Origin: Salinarchaeum sp. Harcht-Bsk1
GTDB lineage: Archaea > Halobacteriota > Halobacteria > Halobacteriales > Salinarchaeaceae
Assembly: GCF_000403645.1 (NCBI RefSeq)
Contig: NC_021313.1
Coordinates: forward strand, 124,001 to 188,000
DNA length: 64,000 bases
Direction: 5' to 3'
This document shows, piece by piece, positions 8,852-16,617 of this stretch. The position numbers and the translations under genes were made by a program. How positions within the stretch are numbered: position 1 is the first letter of the stretch; the number at the start of each line of letters is the position of its first letter. The notes beneath the pieces were generated by a model. That model had not been told where the DNA came from. It searched no databases and saw only the letters and a list, made by a program, of their open reading frames with translations.

Positions 8852-9961
8852 TCACTCGATCCGATTCCCGTCCGGGAACGACGCCGGAAGCGGTTCGGGC
8901 CGACCGACGTCGGCGTCGCTGATAGCGACGTGTTCGGCGCGCTCGGAGGCCGCCCGGACGCCGGAGAGCACCGAGAGGACGTGGTTCGCGAGCCCTGCAC
9001 CCGTCCGGTGCTCCCAGTCGCCGCGGATCGCCATCGCGAGGTCGGCGACGCCCGCGCCACGACCGTCGGTGTACTCGTGGGTCAGTTCGACCTCCTCGAA
9101 CCCGTCGGTGTCGTGGTCGCTCACCCTGACGGGCCCTTCGAAGTGGTTGGGATCGGGCAGTGCGAGCGTGCCGTCCGTCCCGTAAATCTCGAAGGCGGGG
9201 GAGGGAAGCGTCGATCCACCGGGAACGTCGAAACTCGTCGTGAGATTCGCAATTGTGCCGTCCGCGAACTCGAGGACGCCGCTCTCGTGGGTCGGTACCT
9301 CGACGTCGATCGTCTCGCTGGCGCGCGGCTCGCTCGTGATCGTCCGCTCGTCGAACGCACGGCTCACCGAGCCCGTCACGCGCTCCACCGGGCCGAGCAG
9401 CGAGACGAGCGCTGTGACGTAGTACGGCCCCATGTCGAACAGCGGGCCACCGCCCTCGTGGTAGTAGAAGTCCGGGTTCGGGTGCCAGGACTCGTGGCCG
9501 CCGGAGGTCCAGATCGCCGTGGCACCGATCGGCTCGCCGATCCGGCCGGAATCGATCACCGAGCGGCAGGTCTGCAGGCCAGCACCGAGGAACGTGTCGG
9601 GCGCGGAGCCGACCAGGAGATCGGACGACTCGGCGGCGTCGACGATCCGGTCGGCGTCATCGACCGTCGCCGCGATCGGTTTCTCGACGTAGACGTGGTT
9701 GCCAGCCTCGAGGAGCCGTTCGACCGTCTCGGCGTGCGCCGCGGGCGGCGTGAGATTGACGACCGCCTCGATGGCGGGGTCCTCGCGGAGTTCCGCAGGC
9801 GTGCGGGCTTCGAGGTCGTACTCCGCGGCGGTCTCGGCGGCCACGTTCGGGTCGACGTCCGCACAGGCCACGAACTCGAAGGAATCGAAGCGATCGTCCG
9901 ACGAGAGGTAGGCGTCGCTGATCGTGCCACAGCCGAGCAGGCCGACGCTGACAGGGTCCAT
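8852..9961 (-). CDS. Gfo/Idh/MocA family oxidoreductase (ThuB-like context)
   Basis: A 369-residue NAD(P)-dependent sugar dehydrogenase-like protein. Motifs: VSVGLLGCGTISDAYL (dinucleotide site), FEFVACADVDP, VEKPIAATVDDADRI (catalytic Lys) and GGGPLFDMGPYYVTALVSLLG (substrate-domain motif). The ATG at 9961 (MDPVSVG) is preferred over one four codons upstream because it directly precedes the Rossmann strand. It probably forms a two-gene transcription unit with the ThuA-like gene at 8125-8787. In the family, ThuB acts on trehalose or related disaccharides; the substrate here is inferred only from context. Confidence 0.88.
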   Translation of the reverse strand: MDPVSVGLLGCGTISDAYLSSDDRFDSFEFVACADVDPNVAAETAAEYDLEARTPAELREDPAIEAVVNLTPPAAHAETVERLLEAGNHVYVEKPIAATVDDADRIVDAAESSDLLVGSAPDTFLGAGLQTCRSVIDSGRIGEPIGATAIWTSGGHESWHPNPDFYYHEGGGPLFDMGPYYVTALVSLLGPVERVTGSVSRAFDERTITSEPRASETIDVEVPTHESGVLEFADGTIANLTTSFDVPGGSTLPSPAFEIYGTDGTLALPDPNHFEGPVRVSDHDTDGFEEVELTHEYTDGRGAGVADLAMAIRGDWEHRTGAGLANHVLSVLSGVRAASERAEHVAISDADVGRPEPLPASFPDGNRIE

Positions 9962-10074
9962 ACTGCGAGGCAACGCTGCACCGCCGGTAAGCGTTCGCGT
10001 CGCTCGCGGAAACTGCCGCTATCGCGAAAACGTGCCCAGATGCCGCTGGGCTTCGTCCGCTCCTGTGCTGCCGC

Positions 10075-11085
10075 TTAGTCCTGCGCTGCCTGCACTTCTT
10101 CGAGGAAGCCGTTCCACACGTCGTCGGGCTCCTCACAGGCGATGTCGGAGATGGACTTGCAGCCGTCGTAGCCCCACATCATGACGCTGTCGACGCCGGC
10201 CTCGATGGCCGTTCGGGTCGCTGTCTTGACCTCCTCCGTGGATCCGGCGGGGAGGCGGAAGCCCTGGATCCAGATCTGGCTGCGGAGGTCGTACTTCTCG
10301 GCCATGTCGGCGACCTTCTCGGAGAAGTAGCCGACGAACTCCTCGGGGCCCTCCGCCTCGGGGAAGATGGCCCAGTAGGGGTCCGTGACGAGCACGTCGA
10401 GGTACTCGTTTGCGGCCAGCTGGTCCCAGTCGCTGAGGCCGTGCTCCTCGTCTTCGCTCGGGAGGAGACAGACGGCGTTCTCACAGCCGTTCTCGCGGGT
10501 GAGCTGCATCATCTCGTCGAGGAAGGCAGTGAGCTGGTCGGCCTTGAACTCGCGGACCTGCTCGGTCTGCTCCTCGGGCATCGGCTCGCCGTACTCGTCC
10601 TCGTACCGCGCCTGGCAGTGCTCGCAGCGACAGCCCCACTCGTCGTCTTCGAACTCCTCCTCGAACCACTCGGGGATGAACCAGTGTGGCTCGTCCCAGA
10701 AGAGGACGTCCGCGCCGAGGCCTGCAGCGGCCTCCGTCCACTCGCGCATGTACTCCCGGAACTCGGGAGCGTTGAAACAGGCGGTGGCCACGTTGTTCCC
10801 CTCCGAGGTCACCTGCTGGCACTCGGGGTGCTCGCCGATGAACTGCGAGAGCGCCTCGCCGCCGAAGACGCGGCCGACGCTCCATGGGTTGACGTAGACC
10901 TCGAAGCCGCGGTCCTTGCTCGCGGCGACGATGTCCTGCATCGTCCCCTCGTAGTAGCGGTGATCGCGCTCGCTGAAGGTGTGGAGGACGGCGTTGAGTC
11001 CCTCCTCCTGGAAGCGGTCGAGATCGGTTTCCGCGTGGGTACGATTCCTGACGCCGAAGTAACTTGCTCCGTATTCAGTTGGCAT
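10075..11085 (-). CDS. TIM-barrel putative glycoside hydrolase-like protein
   Basis: A 336-residue soluble protein whose pattern resembles a glycosidase-like TIM barrel: LNAVLHTFSERDHRYYEGTMQDIVAASKDRGFEVYVNPWSVG, AAGLGADVLFWDEPHW, and later SVMMWGYDGC. An inserted CRCEHCQARYEDEYG segment (about residues 153-167) could bind metal. Acidic residues at the ends of predicted strands (FWDEPHW) are candidate catalytic carboxylates, but I cannot assign a GH family. The ATG at 11085 starts MPTEYGASYFGVRN. It lies between sugar oxidoreductases and glucose dehydrogenase, consistent with carbohydrate metabolism. Substrate unknown. Confidence 0.65.
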   Translation of the reverse strand: MPTEYGASYFGVRNRTHAETDLDRFQEEGLNAVLHTFSERDHRYYEGTMQDIVAASKDRGFEVYVNPWSVGRVFGGEALSQFIGEHPECQQVTSEGNNVATACFNAPEFREYMREWTEAAAGLGADVLFWDEPHWFIPEWFEEEFEDDEWGCRCEHCQARYEDEYGEPMPEEQTEQVREFKADQLTAFLDEMMQLTRENGCENAVCLLPSEDEEHGLSDWDQLAANEYLDVLVTDPYWAIFPEAEGPEEFVGYFSEKVADMAEKYDLRSQIWIQGFRLPAGSTEEVKTATRTAIEAGVDSVMMWGYDGCKSISDIACEEPDDVWNGFLEEVQAAQD

Positions 11086-11108
11086 TGTTGTGGATCGTCC
11101 GATGATTG

Positions 11109-11129
11109 ACTCGGGTACGTATCCCGAGT
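11109..11129. promoter_or_regulatory. inverted repeat upstream of the TIM-barrel gene
   Basis: Perfect 7-bp arms ACTCGGG and CCCGAGT flank a 7-bp centre (TACGTAT), 24-44 bases before the start codon at 11085. This is where a haloarchaeal TATA/BRE would lie, so a protein bound here could block transcription. It vaguely recalls TrmB sites (TACT...GAGTA), but the spacing differs. Confidence 0.4.
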
Positions 11130-11142
11130 AACAGGCGATGCA

Positions 11143-11174
11143 AAAGGGTTCGGACCCCGGCGATCGTGCCGGGG
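11143..11174 (-). terminator. possible terminator downstream of glucose dehydrogenase
   Basis: On the minus strand a stem with perfect 7-bp arms CCCCGGC and GCCGGGG (6-base loop) is followed after about ten bases by TTTT. It lies 66-98 bases past the dehydrogenase stop. A 16-bp direct repeat, GCCGGGGATCGGAACC, occurs at 11168-11183 and 11194-11209 and overlaps the stem. Confidence 0.35.
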
Positions 11175-11239
11175 ATCGGAACCGCAATCGCGCGCCGGGG
11201 ATCGGAACCCTCGATCTGACTGACGATTCGCGCGACCCC

Positions 11240-12328
11240 CTACAGGTCGTCGAACTCCACGACGACCTTGATGCGATCGTCGCCGGTCTCGAACGCCTCG
11301 TCGACGTCCTCGGGATCGAAGACGTGGGTCACGATCGCGTCCGTGAACCACTCGGGCATGCCTGCGAGCGTCTCGACGGCCGCCTCGAAGTGGGGTACGT
11401 GGGAGTTCACGCTCCCGAGCAGCGCCTTGTTCTCCAGCACGAAGTCGCGATGCAGCGCGCCGCCGTCGATCTCGAACTCCCACTCGCCGGGGATCCCGAG
11501 CAGGACGCCGACGCCGTTGGGCGCGAGGGCGTCGATCGTCTGGAACGCATGTGGGGCGTACCCCGTCGCCTCGTAGACGAAGTCCATCGGCTCCTCGGCC
11601 CCGGGGAGTTCGTCGACGGGCGTTTCGCGAGAGTCGACGTAGGTCGCGCCGAGTTCCTCGATGATATCGATCGTTGGATCGGGGCGATCCCGGCGACCGA
11701 GACAGTAGTGGCGGTCGAAGCCACGATCGTCGAGCATCGCGAGCGTGAGCAGGCCGAGCGGGCCGTTCCCGAGGACGATCGCCGACTCGGGGTCCCACTC
11801 GAACGTCGAGCGGGACGCCTCCGCGAGGTCGAAGGCCTTCTCGGAGTTGCTGATCGGCTCCACGAGGAATCCGATCTCAGCAAACTCGTCGGGAACCGGA
11901 ACGAGGTAGCGTGGCTCGCTCGTGAAGTACTCCGCCATATAGCCGTGGGCACCCGCGATGCCGCGCTCGACGTACTCGCCAGCGGGCGCCATGTCGGGCT
12001 CGTTTCGCTCGAAGTACTCGTTCGGCTCAGCACCCGAACCGAAGGCGTCACCGCCCGGCGGTCGTCGGACCGTCGGAACGACGAGCTGGCCCGCCTCGAG
12101 GTCGGTGCCGTTCGGGTCCTCGACGACGCCGATCGCCTCGTGGCCGAGCACCTGGAAGTCCTCGCCCTCGGGGTAGCCGCCGTGGTTGCTCCCGATGACC
12201 TCGTGATCGGTGCCGTCGATGCCGACCCGGAGGGTCCGGATCAGCGCCTCTCCCTCGGCAGGTTCGGGCTCGTCGATTTCGACGACCGTCGGATCCGTCT
12301 CGCCGCGTCCGACCGCGATCGCGCGCAT
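11240..12328 (-). CDS. gdh: zinc-dependent glucose dehydrogenase
   Basis: A 362-residue medium-chain dehydrogenase that oxidises D-glucose to gluconolactone with NAD(P)+, the first step of the haloarchaeal semi-phosphorylative Entner-Doudoroff route. It matches the haloarchaeal glucose dehydrogenase type: MRAIAVGRGE start, GIDGTDHE with Asp38 as zinc ligand in place of the usual Cys, LGHEAIG with His63 and Glu64, and LVEPIS with a Glu near 157 in the place of the fourth ligand. The nucleotide-binding loop is IVLGNGPLGLLT. The ATG at 12328 fixes this numbering; a longer reading frame upstream is not family-like. The substrate could be another aldose. Confidence 0.9.
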   Translation of the reverse strand: MRAIAVGRGETDPTVVEIDEPEPAEGEALIRTLRVGIDGTDHEVIGSNHGGYPEGEDFQVLGHEAIGVVEDPNGTDLEAGQLVVPTVRRPPGGDAFGSGAEPNEYFERNEPDMAPAGEYVERGIAGAHGYMAEYFTSEPRYLVPVPDEFAEIGFLVEPISNSEKAFDLAEASRSTFEWDPESAIVLGNGPLGLLTLAMLDDRGFDRHYCLGRRDRPDPTIDIIEELGATYVDSRETPVDELPGAEEPMDFVYEATGYAPHAFQTIDALAPNGVGVLLGIPGEWEFEIDGGALHRDFVLENKALLGSVNSHVPHFEAAVETLAGMPEWFTDAIVTHVFDPEDVDEAFETGDDRIKVVVEFDDL

Positions 12329-12668
12329 CGTCAGTTCACCGCCTCTACGTGCGACGCTGCACGATCGTACGCATTGCTGTACTGGTTCATTCGTCCCGGT
12401 ATTTCCCCTGGCACGTAATAAAGTACCCTTTGTCGGGAAGCGCAACCGGTTCGACCGCAGTACTGGGGTTTCTGTCAGCTACCGTCGACCTCGCGGAGTT
12501 CGTCTTCGGGCGGTCGATGGGGTCGATCCCAGCGCCGAGTGTTTCACGAGGGACGATCGGGGTCGAATGCGACTGCAGGGACCGAACTCGACGGCAGATC
12601 GAACGCCACGGTTGTAACCGATTCACCCAACGAAACCGTTTCCTCACCGGGCACGAACGATCAGCACG
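12329..12668. other. 340-bp intergenic region with divergent promoters
   Basis: It separates the divergently transcribed glucose dehydrogenase (start 12328) and the small membrane protein (start 12669). An A/T-rich segment at 12413-12425 (TAATAAAGTAC) about 85-97 bases before the dehydrogenase start is the best TATA candidate, implying a leader of roughly 60 bases. No convincing gene is present; open frames here lack haloarchaeal codon character. Confidence 0.5.
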
Positions 12669-12851
12669 ATGAACGACCGCCGTCGCCAGTACGTGTTACT
12701 GGGTCTCGCGCTGGCACTGATCGTTACCGGCACCCTCGCGACCGGACTCCTCCCGTCGACGGCACCGTATCAGATCCTGGCTGGCGCGCTGATCGTGGCC
12801 GGGTTCGCCGTCGGGTACGTCGGGGTCGGTGCGATCAAGTTGCCAGAGTAA
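12669..12851 (+). CDS. small two-helix membrane protein
   Basis: A 60-residue protein with a basic N-terminus (MNDRRRQY) and two hydrophobic segments, residues 8-27 and 34-56. No family is recognised. The basic start and following helix suggest an N-in topology. It converges with the last gene of the antiporter operon (stop at 12907), with 55 bp between the stops, so it is not part of that operon. Compact size and haloarchaeal codon use support it as a real gene, but the function is unknown. Confidence 0.6.
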   Translation: MNDRRRQYVLLGLALALIVTGTLATGLLPSTAPYQILAGALIVAGFAVGYVGVGAIKLPE

Positions 12852-12906
12852 ACCGGACCAATCAGACCGGTCGGGCACCGGAGCGGGTGATAGTCTGCGG
12901 CCGCTC

Positions 12907-14685
12907 CTACCCGCTCAGCACCGCGACGAGCACCACCGTCGCAACGAGCGTCACGAGCAGGATGCTCCGCCCGATGCCGGAGCGAAGCGGCCTGTACCGT
13001 TCCCCCGGTTCGCCGAGCGCCCGTTCGGAACCAGGCACGCGGCGCACGTACGCCTCCGGATCGCTCGCGACGGTCATCGAGGTGTCAGCGAGCCACACTG
13101 CACCGCGATCCACCACGGCGTAGAGCTCCGTGACGAGAATCACGAACCACCGCGTGCCTACGAAGCCGGCGCGGTTGTAGAGCCAGTCGACGTCTGGCAC
13201 CGTGCCGATCCGGTGCAGCGGCGCCCGGAGAATCGCGAAGCCGACCAGTCCGGCAGCAGCAAGCGCCACGCCCTCGATCAGGTGGCTCGCGGTGAACACC
13301 TCGAACTCGTAGTGGCCGGACTCGAAGGTCTGCCAGCCCAGGACGTGCGAGTTCGGCAGGATCTCGAACAGGGCGGCGGGATAGATGCCGAGCAGGACGC
13401 ACAGCGCCGCGACGAGGCCCATCCCGACGCTCTGACCGACGTTCGCGTCCTTTACCTCACCGTCGTAGCTTCCCTCGACGAAGGCGAAGTAGCCCAGTTT
13501 GATGAACGAGAGGAAGGTCCCGACGCCGCCGAGGAGGAGCAGGTACCACAGCGCCTCGTACTTCTCGTAGTGGTGGGCCTCCGCGATGACGATCCCCTTC
13601 GAGACGAACCCGTTGAACCCGGGGAAGCCGGCGATCGAGAGGGCTGCAACCGTGAAGGTGATCGCAGTAAAGGGCATCGTGCGGCCGAGGCCGCCGATCT
13701 CGTCGAGTGACTCCTCGCCGGTTCGGTAGATGACGACGCCGACGGCCATGAACAGCAGGCTCTTGTAGAGGATGTGGTTGAACACGTGGCCGAACGCGCC
13801 GGCGACCGCCAGACTCGTGCCGATGCCGACGCCGGCGATCATGTACCCGACCTGGGACTGGATGTGGTAGGAGAGGAGCCGCCGCATGTCCGACTGGAGC
13901 AGCGCAGCGAAGGCCCCGAAGACGGCCATCGCGCCGCCCATGTACGCGATCCAGAGGTGGCCCTCCGGGAACGCCCGGAACATCCCGTAGACGCCGGTCT
14001 TCGTCGTGAAGACGCAGAGGAACACGCTCGCCGCGACGTGCGGTCGCGGGTAGGTGTCGGGAAGCCACGCGTGGAGGCCGACGAAGCCGACGTTGACGCC
14101 GATGCCGACCGCCGCGAGGACCTGGGCCGTCGTCCCCTCCATCCCGGTGCTCGCCGAGAACAGCAGGCTCCCGACCTCGGCGTACTGCCAGACGATCGCG
14201 GCGAGCAGCAGGCTGCCGCCGATCCCGTGCAGGAGCGCGTAGCGGAACCCGGCCCGGACCGCCGCGCCGCCGTAGTGCCAGACGAGCAGCGTCGAGGTGA
14301 CGGCCATCAGCTCCCAGAAGAAGATCATCGTCAGCCAGTCGCCGGCGAAGACGGTTCCGAAACTGGTGCCGACGTAGCCGAGTGCGAACGCGGTCTGAAC
14401 GCGATCCGCCCCGCTGTACCAGGAGTACAGCACCGCCATCGCGCCGATGAATCCGAAGATCAGTCCCATCAGCGCGGAGAACTGGTCGACGTTGTAGAGC
14501 ACCGCCGGGAAGGTCCCGAACAGGTCGACGGCGTAGTGCGTGCCCTCGGGCGCGAACCAGGAGATAGCGGCAGCGCTCGCGGTCGCGACGACACCGAGTG
14601 CGTGCCCGACATTCCGGGGAAGCCGCCACGCGAGCACTGCCGCGAGCAGGACGAGCGCCGCTGGGTGAATCACATCGAGTACCAT
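12907..14685 (-). CDS. Mrp antiporter MnhD/NuoL-like subunit (third copy)
   Basis: A 592-residue polytopic membrane protein of the proton-translocating antiporter-subunit family (MnhA/MnhD, NuoL/M/N). Family marks are FFWELMAVTSTLLVWHYGG (the Glu in a central helix is normally essential), AWLPDTYPRPHVAASVFLCVFTTKTGVYG (lysine of the conserved broken-helix region), and LLSYHIQSQVGYM. The C-terminal 150 residues carry extra helices and an acidic/basic segment. It begins directly after the stop of the preceding subunit (14686), so it is the last gene of the nine-gene operon. It may supply the function of the missing full-length MnhA. Confidence 0.88.
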   Translation of the reverse strand: MVLDVIHPAALVLLAAVLAWRLPRNVGHALGVVATASAAAISWFAPEGTHYAVDLFGTFPAVLYNVDQFSALMGLIFGFIGAMAVLYSWYSGADRVQTAFALGYVGTSFGTVFAGDWLTMIFFWELMAVTSTLLVWHYGGAAVRAGFRYALLHGIGGSLLLAAIVWQYAEVGSLLFSASTGMEGTTAQVLAAVGIGVNVGFVGLHAWLPDTYPRPHVAASVFLCVFTTKTGVYGMFRAFPEGHLWIAYMGGAMAVFGAFAALLQSDMRRLLSYHIQSQVGYMIAGVGIGTSLAVAGAFGHVFNHILYKSLLFMAVGVVIYRTGEESLDEIGGLGRTMPFTAITFTVAALSIAGFPGFNGFVSKGIVIAEAHHYEKYEALWYLLLLGGVGTFLSFIKLGYFAFVEGSYDGEVKDANVGQSVGMGLVAALCVLLGIYPAALFEILPNSHVLGWQTFESGHYEFEVFTASHLIEGVALAAAGLVGFAILRAPLHRIGTVPDVDWLYNRAGFVGTRWFVILVTELYAVVDRGAVWLADTSMTVASDPEAYVRRVPGSERALGEPGERYRPLRSGIGRSILLVTLVATVVLVAVLSG

Positions 14686-16617
14686 CTACGCGAACACCCC
14701 CGCGACGATCACGTCGACGAGTTCCAGGAACTGCGCCTGGTACGGCACGACGCCGAGGACGAGCGCCCCGGCTGCGACCGCGAGGATCGGACCGAGCATC
14801 AGCCAGGTGCTCTCCGCACCGGTCCAATCGCGGCATTCCCAGCCGTCGGGGCCGGGACCCCCGTGGTGATCGTGGTCGGCCTCGTTATGGCCGTGATCGG
14901 CATCGTGGTGGCCATGGTCGGCGTCCTGGTGGCCGTGATCCGATTCGTAGTCGGCAGCGTCTGCGTCCTGATCGACGGTGTCGGAGTCCGGAGAATCGTT
15001 GCCGGACTCGCCAGCGCTGGATGCGACGGGGGCATCGATCGATTCCCCGTCCGGGGCAGCCTCGGCGCTGGTCGGCAGATGATCGCTCGGATTCTGGTCG
15101 ACCGCGTACTCGCCATCCTCGAGCGGCGCGGGTTCGCCTCGGTCGTCGTCGGCAGACGACCCCGCGAGCGCGCCGCCGGACTCTTCACCGTGGTGCGCAC
15201 CGGCGGGCTTGAGGAACTGAATCGTGCGAGGTCCGACGTGGCCCCCGAGCGAGCCTGAGACGAGCGGTTTCTCGTCGGCCGTGTCGTAGTCCTCGAAGAA
15301 CGCGCCGTAGACGATCGGCCAGAAGTACGCGATGTTGAGGACGCCCGAGACGAGCAACGCGACGGCGAAGACCGCCTCGTTCACCTCGACCGCGCCGACG
15401 AGGATGAACCACTTGCTGACGAAGCCGGCGACCAGCGGGATGCCGGCCATCCCGGCCGCCGCGACCGCGAAGGCCGTCATCGTCAGCGGCATCCGCTTCC
15501 CGATCCCGTCCATCTCGGAGATGTAGTCCGTGTGCGTCTCGACGTGGATGATCCCCGCACAGAAGAACAGGGTGAGCTTCATGAACGCGTGAGCGGGGAT
15601 GTGGAGCAGCCCACCGGTGATCGCGGTCGGTCCGAGGAGTGCGAGTCCGAGGACGATGTAGGAGAGCTGGCTGATCGTCGAGTAGGCGAGGCGTCGCTTC
15701 AGGCGATCCTGCCGGAGGGCGATGACGCTCGCCGTGAGGAGGGTAAATGCCGCGACCGCAGCGAGTGGAAGCCCAACGCCGAGATCGCCCACGAGCTCCG
15801 GGCCGAAGACGTCGAGCACGAGCCGAGCGATCCCGAAGGCGCCGGCCTTGACGACTGCGACCGCGTGCAGGAGGCCGGACACCGGCGTCGGCGCGACCAT
15901 GGCGTCGGGGAGCCAGGAGTGCAGCGGCATGAGTGCGGCCTTGACGCCAAACCCGGCCGCGAGCATCGCGAAGGCGGCCTTCGCGAGCGTCGGATCGGCA
16001 GTCGCGAGCCCCTGCGCCGTGGCGCCGAACGTCGTCGTGCCCGCCAGCGCGTAGACGAGCACCGCGCCACCGAGCACCAGCACGCCGCCGCCGAAGAACG
16101 TGTATAGCAGGTACTTCCGGCCAGCCGCACGGGCCTCGTCGGTCTCGTCGTGGGCGACAAGTGGGTACGTCGCTACGGAGAGCAACTCGTAGAACACGAA
16201 GATCGTCAGGAGGTTCGCCGCGAACGCGATCCCCACAGCGGCAGCGAGGCTCGCGGCGAACGCCGCGAAGAATCGCGTCTGGTTGGATTCGTCGAGGCCA
16301 CGCATGTAGCCGATCGCGTAGAATGCCGTGAAGACCCACAACAGGCTCGAGAGGGTGGCGAAGAGCATCCCGAGGGGATCTGCCTGCAGCGCGAACTCGA
16401 TGCCGGGCGCGTACGCACCGGCCGACCAGCGGAACGAGTCGCCGTCGAGCGCGGCTGGCAGCATGCTCGCGACGGTCGCGAACAGGCCGATCGCTGCGGC
16501 GATGGACCACGCGTCCCGAAGGTTCCGCCGACTACTTCCGGTCGCGACGATCAAGACGATCGCGATGGTGGGAATGGCGACGGCGAGGAGCGGCCGGAGC
16601 GAGGCAGTGGTGCTCAC
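14686..16617 (-). CDS. Mrp antiporter MnhD-like subunit with His-rich insertion
   Basis: A 643-residue subunit of the cation/proton antiporter. The first ~450 residues are the standard MnhD/NuoN-like helix bundle: IFVFYELLSVATYPLVAHDETDEA with its conserved Glu, ALMPLHSWLPDAMVAPTPVSGLLHAVAVVKAG with its conserved Lys, and LAYSTISQLSYIVLG. Between the last helices is an unusual acidic linker. It ends in a histidine-rich stretch at about residues 556-586 (14860-14952) made of DADHGHH-like repeats, then a final hydrophobic segment. The insertion probably forms a flexible loop. The start overlaps the preceding gene's stop by 4 bp. Confidence 0.87.
   Translation of the reverse strand: MSTTASLRPLLAVAIPTIAIVLIVATGSSRRNLRDAWSIAAAIGLFATVASMLPAALDGDSFRWSAGAYAPGIEFALQADPLGMLFATLSSLLWVFTAFYAIGYMRGLDESNQTRFFAAFAASLAAAVGIAFAANLLTIFVFYELLSVATYPLVAHDETDEARAAGRKYLLYTFFGGGVLVLGGAVLVYALAGTTTFGATAQGLATADPTLAKAAFAMLAAGFGVKAALMPLHSWLPDAMVAPTPVSGLLHAVAVVKAGAFGIARLVLDVFGPELVGDLGVGLPLAAVAAFTLLTASVIALRQDRLKRRLAYSTISQLSYIVLGLALLGPTAITGGLLHIPAHAFMKLTLFFCAGIIHVETHTDYISEMDGIGKRMPLTMTAFAVAAAGMAGIPLVAGFVSKWFILVGAVEVNEAVFAVALLVSGVLNIAYFWPIVYGAFFEDYDTADEKPLVSGSLGGHVGPRTIQFLKPAGAHHGEESGGALAGSSADDDRGEPAPLEDGEYAVDQNPSDHLPTSAEAAPDGESIDAPVASSAGESGNDSPDSDTVDQDADAADYESDHGHQDADHGHHDADHGHNEADHDHHGGPGPDGWECRDWTGAESTWLMLGPILAVAAGALVLGVVPYQAQFLELVDVIVAGVFA
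14860..14952 (-). repeat. histidine/aspartate-rich coding repeat inside the MnhD-like gene
   Basis: About 31 codons encode a run of DHGH and DADHGHH units, with His about every second or third residue. Such stretches bind divalent metals such as Zn, Ni or Co in other proteins. The repeat is in frame and flanked by acidic linker and a transmembrane helix, so it is part of the protein and not an insertion element. Confidence 0.7.

Noticed and set aside
12387-12647. 86-codon minus-strand frame in the gap before the small membrane gene
   Set aside because: Arg/Ser/Pro-rich with no haloarchaeal acidity and no family resemblance; the gap is better read as promoter DNA.
13774-15258. 494-codon plus-strand frame across the antiporter genes
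   Set aside because: Composition is Asp/Glu/Arg/Gly-rich antisense of membrane-protein codons; the minus-strand antiporter subunits explain the region.
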